Origin: Thermococcus gorgonarius
Lineage (GTDB): Archaea; Methanobacteriota_B; Thermococci; Thermococcales; Thermococcaceae
Assembly: GCF_002214385.1 (NCBI RefSeq)
Contig: NZ_CP014855.1
Span: 1,302,001-1,366,000 of the forward strand
Direction: 5' to 3'
Length of the DNA stretch: 64,000 nt
Under the pieces are notes generated by a model. It was given only the letters and a program-made list of their open reading frames with translations, searched no databases and was not told the DNA's origin. The first letter of the stretch is position 1, and each line of letters starts with the position of its first letter. Shown in pieces: positions 8,208 to 15,479 of the stretch. A program made the position numbers and the translations under genes.

Positions 8208-9143
8208 ATGCACCTCATAGTTCACCACTGGGACACGGACGGGATAACCTCGGCTGCGCTTCTCGTGAGGGCCCTTGGGCTGGAGGAGTTCACAAACATA
8301 ACCGCCCCAATAGGCGAGTTCAGGTTTGATGAGAGGATATGGAACGCCATTGCAAGAGCGGAGACGCTCTACGTCCTCGACTTCAACGTGCCGAACGAGG
8401 TCGAGAAGGTAAAGATTCCGACCATCTTCATAGACCACCACACCCAGCCGAGAATCAAAAACCCCCTCGTGGAGCAGGTGAACCCCTCGCTGGAAGGCAA
8501 TTATTACCCCTCCAACTCCCTCGTCGTCTCGGAGTACTTTGGAATATGGAACGCGTGGAGCGCCCTCGGCGTCGTTGGCGACATCGGAGAGAAGGCCTTC
8601 GAGCTAGAGACCGTTAACGAACTCCTCCGGAAAGCGAGCCTATCGCGGGCGGAAGCCTTAAGGCTGGTAGAGCTAATCGACTCCAACTACATCGCGATGG
8701 AGAGGGAGGCCGTCGAGGGAGCGGTGACAGTTCTCCTTGAGAGCGAAATCAAAGACCTTCTCGAATACGAACCCTGGATCAAAAAAGCGGATGCGATAAA
8801 GGAGGCCATAGATGGCGCCCTTTCAAGCGTTGAGGAGAAAAACGGCTTTGCCTTCGTGGAGTTCGAGAGCCCGTTCAACATTATCTCCAAGGTCGCGAGA
8901 AAGCTCGTCTGGGAGATGGGCTATAGAGGAGCGGTCGTCGTAAACAGGAACTTCCACGGGAAAGCTCAGGTCTACTTCCGGATCTCCCCTGAGGAGGCGG
9001 AGAGGAGAGACATGGGTAAAGTCATCACTCGCCTTAGGGAGCTTGGAACGAACGCTGGCGGAAAAAGGGAGGTTCTCGGCTGCGTCTGTGAGAGGGATAA
9101 AATCGAAGACGCACTCGCAATCATTGAGGAATACCTGAGGTGA
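8208..9143 (+). CDS. DHH-family phosphoesterase, candidate PAP phosphatase or oligonucleotidase
   Basis: A 311-aa protein of the DHH superfamily. The N-terminal catalytic domain has HHWDTDGITSAAL and the signature IDHHTQPR. The C-terminal DHHA1-type domain has RELGTNAGGKREVLGC. Relatives include NrnA-type enzymes that hydrolyse 3'-phosphoadenosine 5'-phosphate (PAP) and nanoRNA, and archaeal RecJ-like nucleases. Its place between sat and APS kinase favours PAP turnover, since PAP is the by-product of sulfotransfer; that role is inference. Two ATGs compete: GGAGG is seven bases from the one at 8208 and only one base from the one at 8202, so 8208 is preferred. Confidence 0.85.
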   Translation: MHLIVHHWDTDGITSAALLVRALGLEEFTNITAPIGEFRFDERIWNAIARAETLYVLDFNVPNEVEKVKIPTIFIDHHTQPRIKNPLVEQVNPSLEGNYYPSNSLVVSEYFGIWNAWSALGVVGDIGEKAFELETVNELLRKASLSRAEALRLVELIDSNYIAMEREAVEGAVTVLLESEIKDLLEYEPWIKKADAIKEAIDGALSSVEEKNGFAFVEFESPFNIISKVARKLVWEMGYRGAVVVNRNFHGKAQVYFRISPEEAERRDMGKVITRLRELGTNAGGKREVLGCVCERDKIEDALAIIEEYLR

Positions 9144-9148
9144 GAGTT

Positions 9149-10579
9149 ATGGAGTTTGAAAAGAAGGTTAGGGAAGGAATGGAGAACACCAAGCGTGTCT
9201 TCGTCATAGGCCTTGATTCGGCCCCACCGGAGCTTCTGTTCAACCGCTTCATTGACGACATGCCCAACGTCAAGAGGCTCTTAGAGAAGTCCGTTTACGG
9301 CCCTATGCAGACCGGAATTCCTGCGATAACCATCCCGATGTGGATGGTGATGGTCACTGGAAAGACACCGGGCGAGCTCGGCCTCTACGGCTTCAGGCAC
9401 AGAACTGGCTATTCCTACACGGACTACTGGATAGCCCACAGCAGGAAGGTGAAGGAAAAGACACTCTGGGACTACCTCGGCGAGCGCGGGAAGGAGTCGA
9501 TAATAGTCGGCGTCCCGCCGACCTATCCGCCAAAGCCCATTAAGGGCCACCTCGTCAGCTGCTTCATAACCCCCGATGCCAGTGTCGACTACACATATCC
9601 CAAGGAACTCAAGGGCGAGATAGAGCGCCTCGTCGGCGAGTACATATTCGACGTCCCCTTCAGGAAGGAAGCCAAGGACGAGGTGAAAGAGGGCATCTGG
9701 GAGATGACGGAAAAGCGCTTTGAGGTGATAAGGTACCTCCTCCAGGAGAAGGACTGGGACTACTTCCACTTCGTCGAGATAGGCTTGGATAGACTCCACC
9801 ACGCCTTCTGGCGCTACTTCGATGAAAACCACCACCTCTACCCGGGCAAGGGCAACAAGTACGAAAACGTCATCCCTGACTACTACAAGCTTCTCGATAA
9901 GGAGATAGGCGAAACCCTCAAGCTCATAGACCTCGACGAGACGGCCGTCTTCATAGTTTCTGACCACGGAATAAAGGCCATGCACGGCAACTTCGCCGTG
10001 AACCAGTGGCTGGCCGAGGAGGGCCTGCTGAAGGTCAAGAACCCTGAGGTTCTCCACGACGGGAAGGTCAAGCGCTTCGAGCAGATTGAAGTCGACTGGA
10101 AGGAGACCACCGCCTGGGGATGGGGCGGCTACTACTCCCGCGTATTCCTCAACGTCCTCGGAAGGGAGAAGGAAGGGAAGATACCGCTATCGAAGTTCGA
10201 AAAGGTGAGGGATGAGATAGCGGAGCAGATAAAATCCATACGCGGCCCCAACGGAGAGACGTGGGACACAAAGGTGTTCTACCCCGAGGAAATCTATCCT
10301 GAGGCGAGGGGCAGCAAGCCGGACATAATGGTCTACTTCGACAACCTCAACTGGCGCGCGGCCGGAACCGTTGGACATCCAACCAACTACCTGCCGGAGA
10401 ACGACACCGGGCCTGACGATGCGAACCACTCCGAGTTCGGGGTGTTCTCAATGTACTTGCCCGGCTTCGACGAGAGCAGGGCAACTCAGCTAACCATCTA
10501 CGACTTCGCACCGACGATACTCCGGCTCTTTGGAATAGAGGAGCCGATAAAGGATATGCACGGGAGGAGCATCCTCTAA
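9149..10579 (+). CDS. Type I phosphodiesterase/nucleotide pyrophosphatase family protein
   Basis: A 476-aa alkaline-phosphatase-superfamily enzyme without an evident signal peptide, so probably cytosolic. The N-terminal metal site VFVIGLDSAPPELL, the nucleophile region GIPAITIPMWMVMVTGKTPG (a threonine is the expected nucleophile), and metal ligands in IGLDRLHHAFWRYFD, IVSDHGIKAM and a late GHPTNYLPEN region are present. Substrates of such archaeal enzymes include nucleotides and phosphodiesters. It is tightly packed in the sulfate operon (five bases after the DHH gene), so an adenylyl sulfate, PAPS or sulfate/phosphate ester substrate is plausible but unproven. The ATG at 9149 follows GAGGTGA. 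Confidence 0.85.
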   Translation: MEFEKKVREGMENTKRVFVIGLDSAPPELLFNRFIDDMPNVKRLLEKSVYGPMQTGIPAITIPMWMVMVTGKTPGELGLYGFRHRTGYSYTDYWIAHSRKVKEKTLWDYLGERGKESIIVGVPPTYPPKPIKGHLVSCFITPDASVDYTYPKELKGEIERLVGEYIFDVPFRKEAKDEVKEGIWEMTEKRFEVIRYLLQEKDWDYFHFVEIGLDRLHHAFWRYFDENHHLYPGKGNKYENVIPDYYKLLDKEIGETLKLIDLDETAVFIVSDHGIKAMHGNFAVNQWLAEEGLLKVKNPEVLHDGKVKRFEQIEVDWKETTAWGWGGYYSRVFLNVLGREKEGKIPLSKFEKVRDEIAEQIKSIRGPNGETWDTKVFYPEEIYPEARGSKPDIMVYFDNLNWRAAGTVGHPTNYLPENDTGPDDANHSEFGVFSMYLPGFDESRATQLTIYDFAPTILRLFGIEEPIKDMHGRSIL

Positions 10580-10629
10580 GCTTTCGTTTCCCCCATTCCA
10601 TCCAGCCTTTAGAATTGGAGGGAGCTGAA

Positions 10630-11175
10630 ATGACAGGACTCAAAAACCTCGAAAAAGGATTCACAATCTGGCTTACGGGGCCAAGCGGTGCCGGGAAGAC
10701 GACTCTGGCCGTTAAGCTGGCGAAAAGGCTGAGGGAGATGGGCTACCGCGTGGAGATACTCGACGGGGACACGATAAGGAAGACCCTCTATCCGGACCTC
10801 GGCTTCTCAAAGGAAGCGAGGGAGATGCACAACAGGGTTGTAATTCACATGGCCAAGCTCCTCAGCAGGAACGGCGTTATAGCGATAGTTTCCCTGATAT
10901 CACCGTACAGAGCGGTTCGCGAGTACGCTAGGAAGGAGATAGGGGACTTCATCGAGGTCTACGTCTACGCGCCCCTAGAAGTCAGGATCCAGCGCGACCC
11001 CAAGGGGCTCTACGCCAAGGCATTGAGGGGAGAGATAAAGGGCCTTACCGGCTACGACGGGGTCTACGAGGAGCCTGAGAACCCAGAAGTTACGGTGGAC
11101 AGCTCGAAGATGACCCCCGAGGAGGAAGTTGAAGCCGTCATAGCGAAGGCCCGCGAGATGGGCTACCTGCCCTGA
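10630..11175 (+). CDS. cysC: Adenylyl-sulfate (APS) kinase
   Basis: A 181-aa kinase that phosphorylates the 3' hydroxyl of APS to give PAPS, the donor for sulfotransferases. The P-loop GPSGAGKTT spans residues 17-25. LDGDTIRKTLYPDLGFS and the conserved SLISPYRAVREYAR loop match the family, as do YAKALRGEIKGLTGYDG and the C-terminal PENPEVTVDSS. The ATG at 10630 has GGAGGGAG upstream; a TTG at 10615 is less likely. No PAPS reductase or sulfite reductase is nearby, so PAPS is more likely used for sulfation than for sulfur assimilation. Confidence 0.95.
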   Translation: MTGLKNLEKGFTIWLTGPSGAGKTTLAVKLAKRLREMGYRVEILDGDTIRKTLYPDLGFSKEAREMHNRVVIHMAKLLSRNGVIAIVSLISPYRAVREYARKEIGDFIEVYVYAPLEVRIQRDPKGLYAKALRGEIKGLTGYDGVYEEPENPEVTVDSSKMTPEEEVEAVIAKAREMGYLP

Positions 11176-11196
11176 TTTTCAAAGGGAGGGAGGGCG

Positions 11197-11934
11197 TTGG
11201 ATCCAACCTTCATCGGGCTGGGCTTTGTAGTGGGCTTTCTCGTCGGTCTTACGGGAGTTGGTGGTGGGGCGCTGATGACGCCCTCCCTAATATTCCTCGG
11301 CGTTGAGCCGCTGACGGCGGTCGGAACCGACCTCCTTTACGCCACGGTCACGAGGGTCTTCGGCGTCTTCTTCCACGGGAAGAAGGGCAGGATAAGGTAC
11401 GACATAGCACTGAGGCTCTTCGCTGGGAGCGTCCCTGCAATAATCCTCGGGGGAGTGCTCCTCCGCTGGATTAATAAGGAAGTCCTCAACAAGTACCTTA
11501 CCCTGCTCCTCGGTGTTATTCTGATAATGAGTGCAGTCCTGAGCCTTCTCAAGGGTGAAATCCACATTCCGATAAGACCCAGATGGGCCTATGTCTATCT
11601 GCTCGGCTTCGTGGTGGGCCTGACCGTCCAGTTCACCTCCGTTGGGGCAGGCGTTATAGTGAGCTTCACCCTCATGAACGTGGCCAGGCTCGAACCGAAG
11701 GAGGTGGTTGGCGTGACGATAACCTACGGCCTGGCCCTCTCAACTTTCAGCTTCCTGAACTATGCGAGCGTCGGGAGCGTCGATTATGGAATAGCGTCCC
11801 TCCTCATCCTTGGAACGGTTCCCGGAGTTTACCTTGGCACTCACGTGAGTAGAAACGCGGACGGGGCGAAGCTTAAAAAGGCGATAAACATCATAATCCT
11901 GCTGATAGGACTCTTCACACTGATGAGCAGATGA
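11197..11934 (+). CDS. TauE/SafE (TSUP) family permease, candidate sulfate/sulfite transporter
   Basis: A 245-aa integral membrane protein with about eight hydrophobic segments. The TSUP hallmark glycine-rich loops occur twice: GLTGVGGGALMTPSLIFLGVEPLTAVGTDL near the N-terminus (shown here only as the family pattern) and the second-half repeat QFTSVGAGVIVSF. Members move sulfur oxyanions or organosulfonates. It closes the sulfate-activation operon, 21 bases after APS kinase, so sulfate uptake or sulfite export are both reasonable. The start is TTG at 11197 behind a GGGAGGGAGGG ribosome site; no better ATG is near. Confidence 0.85.
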   Translation: MDPTFIGLGFVVGFLVGLTGVGGGALMTPSLIFLGVEPLTAVGTDLLYATVTRVFGVFFHGKKGRIRYDIALRLFAGSVPAIILGGVLLRWINKEVLNKYLTLLLGVILIMSAVLSLLKGEIHIPIRPRWAYVYLLGFVVGLTVQFTSVGAGVIVSFTLMNVARLEPKEVVGVTITYGLALSTFSFLNYASVGSVDYGIASLLILGTVPGVYLGTHVSRNADGAKLKKAINIIILLIGLFTLMSR

Positions 11935-12274
11935 ATGGAATGAGTGGGTATGTGAATTTGTCCGGGGAAGCAAAAGTGCCATTTTGAGAAGGCATACTAT
12001 GGCCTCCTCCCCGCCCTAAAGGGCGAGGCCTGTTGAAAGAAAAACCTCAAAGATTGAAGTCAGAGCACTCCTAAAGCTCAGAGGCTAGAAAACAATAACC
12101 GAGCTCGGCTCATTTACATTTTTCTTCTGAAAGTCTCATCCCAAGGCAAGGAGAAGGCCCAGTGCATTTTTCACTTCGGTTTTACCACTTTTGGAGCGCT
12201 GGGAATAATCTCATCTTTCGACCTGGGCAAACTAGAGGTCTAGGAATTCACGATTCATTTAACTCACTCATTCT
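11935..12274. other. Intergenic region without convincing gene; bulged hairpin at 12001-12030
   Basis: The only clear structure is a hairpin at 12001-12030. GGCCTC, a six-base bulge and GCCC pair with GGGCGAGGCC around a TAAA loop. Similar C-rich/G-rich hairpins occur at the right ends of IS200/IS605 elements, but no tnpA or tnpB is present, so it may be a terminator of the sulfate operon or an insertion-sequence scar. Short open frames here lack starts and recognisable motifs. Confidence 0.4.
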
Positions 12275-12898
12275 TCACTCCTTACCAAGAGTTTTAATGT
12301 TTTTAGATACTTCTAAAATCTCCCTAAACCCCTCACGCTTGAATTTCATACACGCTTCAAGTTCTCTCTTAAGATAGTCTATCATCAAATCTTTCAGCTG
12401 TATTTCCCTTTCAAGGGAAGATATCTGCATCCCCAAGTAGAACATATTCATCCAGCAGTTTGCCTCCCTCTCAAAGAGCTCTCTTTTTCTGGTGAATCGC
12501 CTAAATCCGGGAGAAGAAAATTTCTTCCCCAGCTCCTTCTTGTAAAAATTCCATATACCTCTGGCTTTGTAAGTATCTGGGGCGATAACCATGTTAAGTT
12601 TCATAATGCCAAACCTCATCTCCTCCAAGATTTCTTTGATGTCCTCGAGAACGGTGGGAAATAGAAGGGAATGTTTTTCTTCGTCCTCCATAAGTTGTCT
12701 CAGGTAGCTCCATCCCTGCTTGTTTATGCTGTACATATATTTGTAGCCACAGTTGTATCTCTTTCCCTTCTTGTTTTCACACTCCCTTGGAACCTTCCGA
12801 CGCCTGAGGAAGCCCATCATATATAACCTACGGAGATCGTTGGATATCAGCTTTGGTCTCACCCTCTCAAGGAGCTTTATCAGAGTCTTGAGGGTCAT
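12275..12898 (-). CDS. Winged-helix-like DNA-binding protein, unrecognised family
   Basis: A 207-aa basic protein I do not recognise. The N-terminal 60 residues look like a winged helix: LIKLLERVRPKLISNDLRRLYMMGFLRRRK, then a possible wing containing two cysteines, then YMYSINKQGWSYLRQLM. The C-terminal half is predicted helical and could form a coiled coil (LEREIQLKDLMIDYLKRELEACMKF). The ATG at 12898 is the only good start before an in-frame stop. Upstream sequence carries only remnants. Base composition is poorer in G+C than flanking housekeeping genes, in keeping with an accessory origin. A transcription regulator of a mobile region is one possibility. Confidence 0.6.
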   Translation of the reverse strand: MTLKTLIKLLERVRPKLISNDLRRLYMMGFLRRRKVPRECENKKGKRYNCGYKYMYSINKQGWSYLRQLMEDEEKHSLLFPTVLEDIKEILEEMRFGIMKLNMVIAPDTYKARGIWNFYKKELGKKFSSPGFRRFTRKRELFEREANCWMNMFYLGMQISSLEREIQLKDLMIDYLKRELEACMKFKREGFREILEVSKNIKTLGKE

Positions 12899-13321
12899 CG
12901 AATGAACAGAGTAACGTTATCTACCATGTCTGGATTAGCTTGTCAACTTCACTCAGGATAACATCACTAACACACCAATACCAAGCCGTAGTGCTGCTCC
13001 ACGTGCCGGTAAACATAGAGGCCTTAGTTCAAGTTCAAGAGGACTAATACTCTCAGCATAGATCATCCCGAACAATGGCATGTCTGATTCCGCCTCTTCA
13101 AGGACGAGGACGAAGAACTAGAGCCTCCTCCACCGCGAGACAGGAACTACGACGATACAGACACCAAGAACCTGATCCTCAAAGCAGTAAATGGGAACGA
13201 TACAGCGCTTGAAGCTGAACGTTAAAGTCCGTTGAGAACTTGTGTAACCCTTCTAACTACGTTATAGTTATGTAATAGAATTTAGAATTGCTTATAAACC
13301 TTTGAGTACTATATAACAAGC
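12899..13321. other. Gene-poor stretch with short ORF remnants and the promoter of the next gene
   Basis: No full gene is seen. Two stop-terminated open stretches on the plus strand have coding-like composition but no start codon; the clearer one is listed separately at 13088. Near 13289-13297 a CTTATAAA TATA box lies about 28 bases before the next ATG, implying a leaderless transcript for the gene at 13322. Confidence 0.45.
13088..13225 (+). pseudogene. Probable 3' remnant of an unidentified gene
   Basis: A 45-codon open stretch follows an in-frame stop and has no start codon. It reads FRLFKDEDEELEPPPPRDRN and continues into an acidic-basic helix ending in NGNDTALEAER. Composition is protein-like, but I cannot name the parent. 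It may be the tail of a gene lost by deletion in this island. Confidence 0.3.
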
Positions 13322-14116
13322 ATGAGGGGGGATAAGAGGAAGAAGTCAAAGATAGAAGAGCTCATCAAGAAAGGCCTAGGAACAAGCGAAATAGCCAGGC
13401 AGCTAGGCGTCACTCCGGCTTACGTTTCAAAGGTCAAAAGAGAGATCAGAAATAAACGGATGATTAACGAAGGTGAGCGCGAGGCTGAAGTCTTTAAATT
13501 GTTGAAAGAGGGCAAATCTCCTGTGGACATTGTAATAGAACTCAAACTTCCTGCAGAGGAAGTTAACAGGATATACGAGAAATATCTAGAACTGAATAAC
13601 CTTCCTCCTGTGACACAGCTCGACATTATGGATTATGTTGATGAGAGCTGTGAATCCATTAGAGAGGAGATTCTTGGTGAAATCCGGGAGTACATACAAA
13701 GGGCTATCACAGAGGTTCACAGAAAGCTGAGTAAAGACGTTGAAGAAATCCAGGCTAAAACAGAGGAACTCGGGAAGGAGAAGGATGACATGAAAAAACT
13801 CTTGATCTGGAGTATAGGAGAGCTTAGTAGGATCCTAGCACAGATCTCGATTGAGAGCTTAATAGAGCGTATGATTGTGGTGCAGAGCTTTCCTGAAACG
13901 CTTAGCAAATCACAGCTCTCCATGTACCAAGAGGCCGCTGAGGATGCATGTAAAATGTTCATCCTATCCAATCCAAATCCATCTGAAGTTCAAAAGATTG
14001 TGAGCAAGCTTGAGACATTTAAACAATCCTTTGAGATGTCAGGAGATAAAGAAGCGGTGAACAGGATAAACGTTCTCTTGAAGATACTAACCAAATACCA
14101 AGTTAAAACGGGATGA
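13322..14116 (+). CDS. Helix-turn-helix protein with long coiled coil, unrecognised family
   Basis: A 264-aa protein I cannot assign. Residues 8-40 form a resolvase/Sigma70-like HTH: KIEELIKKGLGTSEIARQLG, then VTPAYVSKVKREIR. A second HTH-like unit follows (VFKLLKEGKSPVDIVIELKL). Residues 100-165 look like a coiled coil (REEILGEIREYIQRAITEVH and on). The tail is helical. DNA-binding plus coiled coil is common among plasmid or virus replication and partition proteins. The ATG at 13322 is probably leaderless given the TATA at about 13290. Dense inverted repeats follow the gene, which could be its sites. Confidence 0.7.
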   Translation: MRGDKRKKSKIEELIKKGLGTSEIARQLGVTPAYVSKVKREIRNKRMINEGEREAEVFKLLKEGKSPVDIVIELKLPAEEVNRIYEKYLELNNLPPVTQLDIMDYVDESCESIREEILGEIREYIQRAITEVHRKLSKDVEEIQAKTEELGKEKDDMKKLLIWSIGELSRILAQISIESLIERMIVVQSFPETLSKSQLSMYQEAAEDACKMFILSNPNPSEVQKIVSKLETFKQSFEMSGDKEAVNRINVLLKILTKYQVKTG

Positions 14117-14214
14117 TATTTAACTTCTGATTAACTCCCAATTTACCTGAATTTACCCAGTTGGTTTATCCTAAAAACACTGGGGAGATGCCCGGTTTAT
14201 TGGGTAGCTTGGTT

Positions 14215-14245
14215 TTTAACTAAAGTTAACTGCCCTTTAGTTAAA
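14215..14245. repeat. Inverted repeat TTTAACTAAAG / CTTTAGTTAAA
   Basis: Two perfect 11-base arms flank a nine-base spacer that itself starts with TTAACT. It lies about 100 bases after the stop of the HTH/coiled-coil gene, in a strongly AT-rich tract with further TTAACT-like words. Confidence 0.6.
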
Positions 14246-14391
14246 TTAAACTTTGTAGCTGAGTTAATAAACTGAGGTGAGATTGCCCTCTGTTTGGTGT
14301 AAACTTTTATGGAGAAGCTGTTTTTGGATCTTTAATTGGTTAACACTTTAGGTTTTTATTGTATGGCAGAGGATCTTTGATTGCAAAGCTT

Positions 14392-14422
14392 TGAAGTTGC
14401 GTGAATTTTTCACGCGACTTCA
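14392..14422. repeat. Long hairpin containing GCGTGAA-TTT-TTCACGC
   Basis: TGAAGT, T and GCGTGAA pair with TTCACGC, G and ACTTCA around a three-base loop. This gives a 14-position stem with one T-G wobble. The core is repeated in reverse orientation at 14585-14603. Confidence 0.65.
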
Positions 14423-14584
14423 GCAGGGATCATCAGTTAAGACATGATCTTTTTGAGGGGCTGAGCGGCCAATAACCAGTTGGTGTGGGTCACCAGCTTT
14501 CTCTTTAGGCTCACGGTTTCATCACAAAACAAAAATGTCTTATTAGCATTTGGAAGTGAGTTTAACTGGCCTATCTTGGGATCA

Positions 14585-14603
14585 CGCGTGAAAAATTCAC
14601 GCG
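14585..14603. repeat. Palindrome CGCGTGAA-AAA-TTCACGCG
   Basis: Eight-base perfect arms surround AAA. It is the reverse complement of the core of the hairpin at 14392-14422, so the two copies face each other across about 165 bases. Confidence 0.65.
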
Positions 14604-14687
14604 GGCTACAGCGGTTCGAAAAGCAAATCAATGACGTGGCGGAAACATTGAGACAAAACTTTGACTAAAAAGCATCAAGACCCAGAC

Positions 14688-14969
14688 TTACTTTTGTGGT
14701 TTGTAATGCGAGAGCAGGAGAACCTCTATCACGTCCCCGGGTTTTATCCCCATAACTTCTCTTAAGGGCTTGGGGATGAATATAGAGCCCTGTTCACCAA
14801 CACGGGCCATAAAAGTGCCCTCCTTTGGCCTTTTATCACTTTCATATTTCAGTATCTTAACCTCGACGAAATCACCGCGCTCTATACCGTAGAACTTTCT
14901 CGTGCCAGCTGGGATTATTATCCTGCCGATTTTGTGGACAATCACGTGAAACTTCGCCAGGACTTCCAT
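14688..14969 (-). CDS. AbrB/SpoVT-type DNA-binding protein with two swapped-hairpin units
   Basis: A 93-aa protein with two AbrB-like halves: FHVIVHKIGRIIIPAGTRKFYGIERGD (residues about 7-33) and ARVGEQGSIFIPKPLREVMGIKPGDVIEV (about 55-83), given here as the family pattern. Each has the beta-hairpin and the hydrophobic I-P-x-x-x-R core. AbrB proteins act as transition-state regulators or antitoxins. No toxin lies beside it. The ATG at 14969 follows GGGGATT, and a TATA-like GCATATTAAA lies about 35 bases upstream on the minus strand. It is divergent from the small gene at 15081. Confidence 0.8.
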   Translation of the reverse strand: MEVLAKFHVIVHKIGRIIIPAGTRKFYGIERGDFVEVKILKYESDKRPKEGTFMARVGEQGSIFIPKPLREVMGIKPGDVIEVLLLSHYKPQK

Positions 14970-15026
14970 GCTAATCCCCTAACAACTTCCTCATTTTGTT
15001 TTTAATATGCTTTTGGGTGTCCAAAA

Positions 15027-15069
15027 ACTTTAAATATCATTTTATGTGATTTTACATCAGAAAATGATG
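15027..15069 (+). promoter_or_regulatory. Promoter with nested inverted repeats upstream of the small gene at 15081
   Basis: A TATA-like TTTAAATA (about 15029-15036) is followed by ATCATTTT and its complement AAAATGAT 17 bases apart, with an inner ATGT/ACAT pair. The arrangement spans the expected transcription start and looks like an operator, possibly for the neighbouring AbrB protein. Confidence 0.45.
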
Positions 15070-15080
15070 TGGTGATTGAA

Positions 15081-15389
15081 ATGCTGAACCTTGACGAGGC
15101 TGAGGAAATCCTCGAAAAGATGAAGCTCAGGTTCCTCATCCAGGAGAAGGCCAAGATTGTTGGGGCCGAGGTGCTGGATTCAGTAGCCATTCTAAGAGGT
15201 GACCGCCTCTTAGTTCTCTTGCTCTTTGATAAGAGACCAAAGACTGTTAAGTTCCGTAACTCTGATGTAGAATTCTGGCTCGTCTGGAGAAGTGGGAAGA
15301 AGGTATACGCCCAGAATGTGAAGGATGAAGAGGTTATTCCTCTTGAGGTTGGAGAAGTTGATGCTTTCATAGACTTGATGCTTCAATGA
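15081..15389 (+). CDS. Small conserved-looking protein of unknown function
   Basis: A 102-aa protein I do not recognise. It has an alpha/beta pattern: a first helix (LDEAEEILEKMKLRFLIQEK), a strand-turn-strand (VAILRGDRLLVLLLFDKRPK), a polar strand (VEFWLVWRSGKKVYAQNVK) and a final helix. There is no signal peptide or membrane segment. The ATG at 15081 has GGTGAT four bases upstream; the GTG at 15069 is less likely. Lies between the AbrB gene and the polysaccharide locus, and belongs compositionally to the latter. Confidence 0.65.
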   Translation: MLNLDEAEEILEKMKLRFLIQEKAKIVGAEVLDSVAILRGDRLLVLLLFDKRPKTVKFRNSDVEFWLVWRSGKKVYAQNVKDEEVIPLEVGEVDAFIDLMLQ

Positions 15390-15479
15390 GTTCTTTGCTA
15401 TTTTTACAAAAACCATCGCCCTTCAGGAGATAGGCAAAACTTTTAAGATAGCTCATCTTTGCCATAAACGGAGAAACCT

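Larger units (their letters stand above)
14117..14687. other. Non-coding stretch rich in inverted repeats
   Basis: No credible gene lies here; the 62-aa frame at 14480 and its antisense partner have no family features. The stretch holds an 11-base inverted repeat (14215-14225 with 14235-14245), a 14-bp-stem hairpin (14392-14422), a GATCAT/ATGATC pair (14428-14433 with 14444-14449) and a 19-base palindrome (14585-14603). It may hold an origin, operator cluster or structured RNA of the island. Confidence 0.5.

Noticed and set aside
12100-12243. Start-less open stretch ending in GALGIISSFDLGKLEV
   Set aside because: Too short, no start codon and no family match by eye; cannot be told from chance.
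14437-14668. Overlapping 62- and 64-aa frames on both strands
   Set aside because: No ribosome site or family trait, and they overlap the palindrome at 14585; treated as non-coding.
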